Shown here piece by piece: positions 58,958-64,000 of a DNA stretch of 64,000 bases. The notes beneath the pieces were generated by a model. It ran no database searches and had not been told where the DNA came from. It saw only the letters and a program-made list of their open reading frames with translations. Source of the DNA: CAVQCJ01 sp963849365 (GTDB taxonomy: Bacteria; Actinomycetota; Actinomycetes; Prado026); contig CAWKHA010000004.1 of assembly GCA_963849365.1 (NCBI GenBank), positions 1,964,940 through 2,028,939 on the forward strand, in the 5' to 3' direction. Every line of letters begins with the position of its first letter. Position 1 is the stretch's first letter. The position numbers and the translations under genes are program-made.

Positions 58958-61251
58958 CTGGGGCACGCCTACCCGGTCTGGTGCTCCCGCTGTGGGGGGT
59001 GGACGGGAGGCGGTGGGGCTGGCAGTACAAGCCTGACCGTCCACGCAAAGACGGCAAGGGCAGGATTCGCAAATACGAACAACCGGTTGGGCAGGACTCC
59101 CGGCTGGACGTGAACCCGCTGATGGTGGACGAGTTAAGGGACCGCACCCGTCCGGTCTGGGTCACCGAGGGGGCCAAGAAGGTCGATGCGGCGACGTCCG
59201 CCGATCTGGTGTGCATCGGGCTGTCCGGAGTGTCTGCCTGGCGGACTCCGGACTGGAACGAAGTGAAGCTGTCCGACCGCTTGGTGCTCATCGCGTTCGA
59301 CTCCGACGCCGCGACGAACCCAGCGGTGGCGACACAGGAACGCAAGCTGGCGAGCTACCTGCGATCGATGGGGGCCAACGTGCGGATCGTTCGCATCCCG
59401 GCGACCGTCGACGGCGGAAAGCAGGGCCTGGACGACCATCTGGCGGCGGGAGGGACCGTTGCGGAACTGGTGGCCTCCGCCGCCGACCTGGGTGTGGCGC
59501 AGGACCGTCCGGACGACCGACCGATCCTCGATGTCAGCAATCCCGCCGACCTGGCTGATCGGTTGCGTGCCGAACTAGGCGAGGGGCTAACCGCCGGGGT
59601 GTTCAACCGAGGCGGCCAGCTCGTGCACGTGCCGCGGATCGGAGAGGACGGCTACATCCCGTTGACCGAGGGTGTGGACGACACCGGCTGTCTCGACGAC
59701 GACGGCCCGGCGCAGGTTCGTGAGCTGGGCCCCGGAACGTTGGCCGCCCGCCTCGACACCTGCTACTGGTGCTACGCCGAGACCAGGGACGGGTGGGTGC
59801 ACCGCCTCGCGTCGAAAGAGGTCACGAGCCGGCTGATCGACTCGGTCGACGACCTGCCGTCCGTCCGCCGGCTCAGCGGGGTCGTGCACGTGCCGGTGCT
59901 GCGTCCGGACTGGACGGTTCTGGCCGAACCTGGGTACGACCCGGCGACGCGGTTGCTGTACCTACCCGAGCCGAGCGTCGAGCACGTCCTGGTGCCGGAG
60001 TCACCCACCCCCGCCGACCTGGCCGGCGCCCGCGACCTCTTGCTGCACCTGATCGTGGACTTCCCGTTCGCCACCGACGACGACCGCGCCAACTTCCTGG
60101 CGGCCGCACTGGCACCGATACTGCATCGAGCCGTCGGGGGCACCCTGCCGCTCCTGGTGATCAACGCGCCGATGTTCGGCAGCGGGAAGACCCTGCTGTC
60201 CTCGTTGCTGCGTCGCATCCACGGCGGCGTCCACCGCACCCGGATGCCCGACGACTCGGACGAGGTCCGCAAGCAGATCACCGCGATCCTGACCACCACG
60301 ACCGGCACGGTGGTCGTGTTCGACAACGTCACCGGCACATTGCGGGCCGGGGACCTGGCCAACGTCCTGACCGCCACCAGCTGGTCCGACCGACCGCTGG
60401 GCTCGACCTCGACGGTCACGGCCGTAAACGACCGCCTATGGTGCGTCACCGGCAACAACGTCGAGCTCGGAGGTGACCTGGCGCGGCGCGGCCTCTGGGT
60501 CACCATCGACGCCGACTCGCCCCAGCCGTGGGAGCGCACCGGTTTCGCGATCCCCAACCTCGAGCAGTACGTGACCGACCACCGAGCCGAGCTGCTCTCG
60601 GCCCTACACATCCTGATCCGGTGCTGGGCCGTCCAAGACCGCCCTCAGACCGAGACGCGATCTGACTCCTTCGCCGCGTTCGCGCACGCCACGCAAGGAG
60701 TCCTTGCCGTGGCCGGGATCCCCGGCCAGGTGATGTCCGAGGCCTCCAACAAGGCGTCCATCGGCACCGACGACCTGGAGTGGGCGGCACTGCTGGTCCA
60801 GCTGGTCCGAATGTTCGGAGTGAACCGCACCTTCACAGCCAAGGACGTGTCCCAGCAAGTCGTGCACGAGCGGTTCATGGGACATCAGCAATCGCCGAAC
60901 AACGAGGCCATGTTCGACTCGCTGCCCGATGACCTGGCTCGGCGGGCATCCCGCGGCGAAAGCATCGCCCGATCCCTGGGCCTGTGGCTCCGGCACCGGG
61001 AAGGCCGGTACGCCGGCGGACTGGCGGTACGCGCGGCCGGCGAGGACCGCAACGGCGTCAAGCACTACAAAGTCGTGACCAGCGGTGCGGGTACCGCGGG
61101 GACCGAGCAGACCGCGAACGGTCGTTCCTTTACGGTTGCCGGGGTGGGGGGTGGCTCTGCCTCGGGCGGACCACCCACCCCAGGTCCGATCGGCTCAAGC
61201 CGGCCCGGGATGGTCCCCGCCCTACCCGCAGTACCCGCAACGGAGCGCTGA
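58858..61251 (+). CDS. DUF3854-domain replication protein (primase-helicase-like), N-terminus uncertain
   Basis: 797 residues from GTG 58858. The N-terminal DUF3854/TOPRIM-like region reads PLWGVDGRRWGWQYKPDRPR, RPVWVTEGAKKVDAATSADL and LIAFDSDAATNPAVATQERK, the acidic residues expected for a primase-like fold. The C-terminal ATPase has the P-loop INAPMFGSGKTLLSSLLRRI, a Walker-B-like GTVVVFDNVTG and CVTGNNVELGGDLARRGLWV with sensor and arginine-finger features. Such proteins serve replication of actinobacterial integrative elements. SHRTM in another frame followed by LEASAVEPHVLQARAYTSI suggests a small frame disruption at about 58835-58845 and a true start near 58746. A TTA codon (59134-59136) is present. 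Confidence 0.85.
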   Translation: MEPHVLQARAYTSIPREHDAEAWLRSAGFSSQVTGARLPGLVLPLWGVDGRRWGWQYKPDRPRKDGKGRIRKYEQPVGQDSRLDVNPLMVDELRDRTRPVWVTEGAKKVDAATSADLVCIGLSGVSAWRTPDWNEVKLSDRLVLIAFDSDAATNPAVATQERKLASYLRSMGANVRIVRIPATVDGGKQGLDDHLAAGGTVAELVASAADLGVAQDRPDDRPILDVSNPADLADRLRAELGEGLTAGVFNRGGQLVHVPRIGEDGYIPLTEGVDDTGCLDDDGPAQVRELGPGTLAARLDTCYWCYAETRDGWVHRLASKEVTSRLIDSVDDLPSVRRLSGVVHVPVLRPDWTVLAEPGYDPATRLLYLPEPSVEHVLVPESPTPADLAGARDLLLHLIVDFPFATDDDRANFLAAALAPILHRAVGGTLPLLVINAPMFGSGKTLLSSLLRRIHGGVHRTRMPDDSDEVRKQITAILTTTTGTVVVFDNVTGTLRAGDLANVLTATSWSDRPLGSTSTVTAVNDRLWCVTGNNVELGGDLARRGLWVTIDADSPQPWERTGFAIPNLEQYVTDHRAELLSALHILIRCWAVQDRPQTETRSDSFAAFAHATQGVLAVAGIPGQVMSEASNKASIGTDDLEWAALLVQLVRMFGVNRTFTAKDVSQQVVHERFMGHQQSPNNEAMFDSLPDDLARRASRGESIARSLGLWLRHREGRYAGGLAVRAAGEDRNGVKHYKVVTSGAGTAGTEQTANGRSFTVAGVGGGSASGGPPTPGPIGSSRPGMVPALPAVPATER

Positions 61252-61296
61252 GGTCGAGTGGGCGTGCCTCAATCTGGGGCGGCACCGGCTTGCCGG

Positions 61297-61755
61297 ATGT
61301 CCGATGATCAAGATATGCACGCCCTGGCCCGCGCCCAACACGACCCGGTCCGCTCCCCGCGGCGACGTGACGCTGCCCGGGCGGCATGGCGACGAGCACG
61401 TGCTGTCGAGCTGGCCTTGGAGGGACGGTCGTACGACGCCATTGCTAAAGAGATCGGCGTATCCAGCAGGGGTAATGCCTGGCGAATGGTGCAAAAAGCC
61501 CTGACCGACCGAGTCGTGGCCGGGGTCGACGAGCTGCGTGCAGTCGAGCTCGATCGGCTTGATGCCCTGCAGGCCGCAGCTTGGGACCGAGCCGCGGTGG
61601 GGGACCTCTCGGCGATCCAGGTGGTGCTCAGGGTCATGGATAGGCGCGCCCGACTGCTCGGGATGTACCCGTCGCCGGCCACGAGTCCAGCGGCTGCGTG
61701 GACGGTGGTGCAGACGTCTGTTCCAGCAACCAGGGAGGCAACGGAGGGCAGGTAG
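61297..61755 (+). CDS. Phage-like helix-turn-helix protein
   Basis: About 152 residues. The segment AVELALEGRSYDAIAKEIGV, SSRGNAWRMVQKALTDRV is a helix-turn-helix like those in small terminase subunits and other phage DNA-binding proteins. A helical region follows (ELRAVELDRLDALQAAAWDR, VVLRVMDRRARLLGMYP). The ATG at 61297 (MSDDQDMHALARAQHDP) is one of several possible starts, none with a strong ribosome binding site. Downstream of the replication gene on the same strand. Confidence 0.65.
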   Translation: MSDDQDMHALARAQHDPVRSPRRRDAARAAWRRARAVELALEGRSYDAIAKEIGVSSRGNAWRMVQKALTDRVVAGVDELRAVELDRLDALQAAAWDRAAVGDLSAIQVVLRVMDRRARLLGMYPSPATSPAAAWTVVQTSVPATREATEGR

Positions 61756-61780
61756 TTGGGGCCGCTGAGCGGCGACATGA

Positions 61781-62266
61781 TCATGCAGGAGGTAGCAGGT
61801 CGAGTTCACGGCAGGTTCGCAGCCACTTTTGTACGGCGACCCGGCTGACCCCGTACTTCCGGGCTAGCGCCTGCGTCGGAGCGCTCGTGATCAAGGTGGC
61901 TTCCCGGTGCTCGCGTGCAACCCTGGCGAAGAACGCGTCGTCGTGAGCGCGGGGTCGTCCCGGTCCACGTGCCTCGGTGACCTGGACTCGCGCTGGCCCT
62001 GTCCTTCGGGTGCTCTTTACCTGGGCCACTCCGGCGACGGCGTGCGGCACCTTTCCTCGGGCCTGTTCGACGATACGGGCCACAGGAAGCTGCCTCAGAA
62101 GACTTCCGCTCACCCACCACCCAGCAGGCCCGAGGGGGTGGACGGTCAGCTCCACGGGGTGCAGCCGGCCGCCAACCGTCTCTAACCGCACGGAGATCGC
62201 CCACCTGTGTCCTGCGTAATCGGTCCAGGGGATGCTGGTCGTGAACCCGCCCCCGGGGCCCGTCAG
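61781..62266 (-). CDS. Element protein with C-terminal HTH (probable CTG start)
   Basis: A 161-residue protein when started at CTG 62266 (MTGPGGGFTTSIPWTDYAGH ... RWAISVRLETVGGRLHPVEL). The C-terminal helix-turn-helix is LARKYGVSRVAVQKWLRTCR. GGGAGGG lies 7 nt before this CTG. The first in-frame GTG (62191) would remove the conserved-looking WTDYAGHRWAISV. No ATG is available before a stop. Contains a TTA codon (62183-62185). Proteins with this layout recur in actinobacterial integrative elements; the function is unknown. Confidence 0.68.
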   Translation of the reverse strand: MTGPGGGFTTSIPWTDYAGHRWAISVRLETVGGRLHPVELTVHPLGPAGWWVSGSLLRQLPVARIVEQARGKVPHAVAGVAQVKSTRRTGPARVQVTEARGPGRPRAHDDAFFARVAREHREATLITSAPTQALARKYGVSRVAVQKWLRTCRELDLLPPA

Positions 62267-62362
62267 GCGAGATCCCTCCCGTCCGAACCATCATTTCGGT
62301 CGCTCACTGTCCCCACCTATCCCATGTGTCGCAGCGTCATCAACCTTCCACATCCTAGTTGA

Positions 62363-62401
62363 GTTAGCGCTCTTGACGGTGCTGCTAACACCGTGTTTGC
62401 T
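62363..62401 (+). promoter_or_regulatory. Nested inverted repeats in the gap before the 62540 gene
   Basis: GTTAGC (62363-62368) is inverted as GCTAAC (62384-62389), and CGGTG (62377-62381) as CACCG (62389-62393). TTGACG (62373-62378) could be a -35 box; the -10 (TTTGCT, 62396-62401) is weak. The remaining gap sequence (62267-62539) shows no gene. Confidence 0.4.
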
Positions 62402-62539
62402 GGCGGGGCGGGTCCTTCCCGGATCCCGTGTGGTTTGCGCCAGGTCTCTCCCAAGGATGTCGCGCAGGCAGTGCCCCACTCACGGGTGGGCCGGCACGGC
62501 GAACGAGATCGATCCGGCGCCAGGAGAAGGCGGGATCTA

Positions 62540-63214
62540 ATGATCACTCAGTACGACTACCGGCACGAGACCGGCGTTAGCTTCTCCGATTCCTACCCGG
62601 AGGCGTGCCGGCTTGCGGGAGACGCGACCTACAGGTGGCAGCTTCGGCTTCCGCTTGTGCCCATCGATCGGTCGATCGATCCCGAGGCGTGGCGAAAGCC
62701 AGCGCCGGACATCAGGCTGCGAGGTGGGATCGGTAGGGAGCTGATTCGGGAGGTCGGCGGAGGTGTCGCGATCTGCGCGCTGTGGGGACCGTTTGCCGGC
62801 GAGAACGGTGCCCTCTACGACGACGATCTTCCGACACTGCGTTCGCTAGCGGAAGGCGCTCCCTGCGGCTGGGGGGACGACGAGGACACCATCATCGAGA
62901 CAGCCCGGGAGGTCGCCTGGAACCTGATCAGACCCAAGCCCGCACGACGGGCACTCGAGACCCTCGCGGCGATGACCGAAAACCTCGAACAGGTCATCTC
63001 TGCAAACGCCGTGGCTGCACACATGGTGGCCTCGGGGGTGAAGCCGTTGGGTGTCTACGCACTACGAAGGCGCGGGCTGTGGGCTTCCGCCAAGCCCGGC
63101 CGGGAGGAGTGGGAGTACTGGGACTGGAATCCAGCCGTGGCCGGCTCGCTTAGTCCGATCCAGGATCGGCAGTCGCCCGGTCCCGTGTACGGGACCGGGG
63201 CCACCCTTGGATAG
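62540..63214 (+). CDS. Hypothetical element protein
   Basis: A 224-residue soluble protein that I do not recognise. Visible features: ITQYDYRHETGVSFSDSYPE at the N-terminus, an acidic/Gly-rich middle (LYDDDLPTLRSLAEGAPCGW, GDDEDTIIETAREVAWNLI) and a helical C-terminal part (ETLAAMTENLEQVISANAVA, AHMVASGVKPLGVYALRRRG). ATG 62540 is well placed after AGGAGAAGG. It stands between two leftward genes, with its own control region upstream. Confidence 0.65.
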   Translation: MITQYDYRHETGVSFSDSYPEACRLAGDATYRWQLRLPLVPIDRSIDPEAWRKPAPDIRLRGGIGRELIREVGGGVAICALWGPFAGENGALYDDDLPTLRSLAEGAPCGWGDDEDTIIETAREVAWNLIRPKPARRALETLAAMTENLEQVISANAVAAHMVASGVKPLGVYALRRRGLWASAKPGREEWEYWDWNPAVAGSLSPIQDRQSPGPVYGTGATLG

Positions 63215-63266
63215 CGAATGCAATAAGGCCACGCTCCGTCGCGTGGCCTCGACGTCGTAGTGAAGT

Positions 63267-63862
63267 TTAGGAGCCGCTGATCTCCGCGGCGTCGATGACC
63301 GTGATCTCCTCGGACACCTCGAGCTCGTCCTCGTCGTGCTCGCCGAATCTCTCGAAGACCGTCGAGCCCAGGTACCGCACTCGGCTGTTCGGCACGGTCA
63401 GCCCCATCCGCGTTCAGCTCGAACATCCCCGGTCACGGTCACCTGCACCCTGAAGCGCGGCAGGTAGGGCTCCATCCCGAAGTGTTCGAGCGCCTGGTTC
63501 AGCCCGTCACGGCAGTAGTGGCCGGCAAGGTGCTTCTCGATCGCGTACTCACGGATGTCGCGCACCTTCTCCTCCAGATGCGCGACGTGAACCCCGGCAC
63601 GTTCCAGGTCAGCGAGATCGCGGGCCCACCCCCTGGCCAACCCCTGCAGGATCAGGCCGAACGGGAGCGGGTCCAGGTCCCACGTCGGTGCTCCGATCAC
63701 CATCTGCTGGAGTGAGCCGGTGCTCGTGTTCCAGATCCACCATGTGCGGTCGCAAGGGTCTGACGGGTCGACCGGGCTGATCCGGACTGCCCTTCCGTCC
63801 GCGAACGCGAAGCTCGCACCGAATGCGAGGTCGAGCAACTGCTCCGTGTCCAGCATGGTCAT
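63267..63862 (-). pseudogene. Hypothetical element gene broken by frame changes
   Basis: It starts MTMLDTEQLLDLAFGASFAF (ATG 63862, AAAGGA upstream) and continues as a normal soluble protein to PYLPRFRVQVTVTGDV (about 63430). There the frame closes at 63398. The neighbouring frame reads MFELNADG, and a third frame reads LTVPNSRVRYLGSTVFERFG, EHDEDELEVSEEITVIDAAE to a stop at 63267. The three pieces look like consecutive parts of one protein (about 195 residues), with two small indels between 63390 and 63430. The family is not recognised. Confidence 0.6.
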
Positions 63863-63939
63863 GACGATTCCTTTCGTGTTGAGCCCTCGGGTGAGGACGG
63901 GTCGGGAATGTGGCCGGACATGACAAAGCCCGCCCTTCG

Positions 63940-63989
63940 CCACCTGGTGGCCGGGACGGGCAAGAGAAACCCCGACCATCTGGTCGGGG
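63940..63989. terminator. Two adjacent hairpins at the window end
   Basis: GCCACC-T-GGTGGC (about 63940-63952), and CCCCGACCA (63970-63978) paired with TGGTCGGGG (63981-63989) across 2 nt. They lie 78 bp upstream of the 63862 start and could end transcription from the gene beyond the window. No gene is seen in 63863-64000. Confidence 0.5.
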
Positions 63990-64000
63990 CACCTGAGGGA

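Overview
The window is a high-GC actinobacterial chromosome segment. The evidence is gene order (tig-clpP1-clpP2-clpX; valS/folC-DUF4233-ndk-mreBCD-pbp2-rodA; RNase E...rplU-rpmA-obg-proB-proA; nadD-LCP-rsfS-phosphatase-tRNA), frequent GTG starts, an actinobacterial TPP riboswitch and a mycobacterial-DinB2-like polymerase. MreBCD, PBP2 and RodA suggest a cell that elongates or sporulates. I cannot name the genus.

Layout. (1) 1-4114: the 3' part of kdpB with no kdpC after it, then a decayed integrative element against tRNA-Gly(TCC): a small membrane gene, a beheaded DUF932 gene and an integrase that is frameshifted and cut off at its HDLRH motif. (2) 4199-12607: a quinone-oxidoreductase-like gene divergent from a TetR gene, tRNA-Pro(TGG), trigger factor and the two-subunit ClpP/ClpX protease, two paralogous membrane proteins and an IclR regulator. 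(3) 12662-17767: a glycerol/dihydroxyacetone operon, glpF-dhaK-dhaL-dhaM, in which DhaM is fused to HPr and a complete Enzyme I. (4) 17803-25011: a small protein and MarR regulator under a palindromic operator, dinB, valS, folC and ndk. (5) 25151-31298: the cell-elongation cluster, with mreB frameshifted in this sequence. (6) 31311-32486: a DUF559 nuclease-like gene bracketed by two palindromic repeats; a third copy lies before obgE. (7) 32580-47294: a radical-SAM/HIT-like/DUF2344 operon, RNase E, a TPP-riboswitch-controlled thiamine ABC transporter, ribosomal proteins L21 and L27, Obg and the proline genes. (8) 47321-56064: a metallopeptidase-like protein, small membrane proteins, a VWA protein, a CAP protein, FdhD, NadD, LCP, RsfS and a histidine phosphatase. 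(9) 56134-64000: a second element at tRNA-Ala(GGC), with a doubly frameshifted integrase, an excisionase-like gene, a DUF3854 replication protein and several unknown genes. It runs past the window end.

The most unusual observations are these: the palindromic repeat family and the DUF559 gene it flanks, which has no stop codon of its own and resembles a REP/RAYT arrangement; five genes whose best start codon is CTG, four of them in a CTGA stop/start overlap; a set of leaderless-type promoters with a TANNNT box 6-8 nt before the start codon; a DinB polymerase with isoleucine at the steric-gate position; and one-base frameshifts concentrated in the two elements but also present in mreB.
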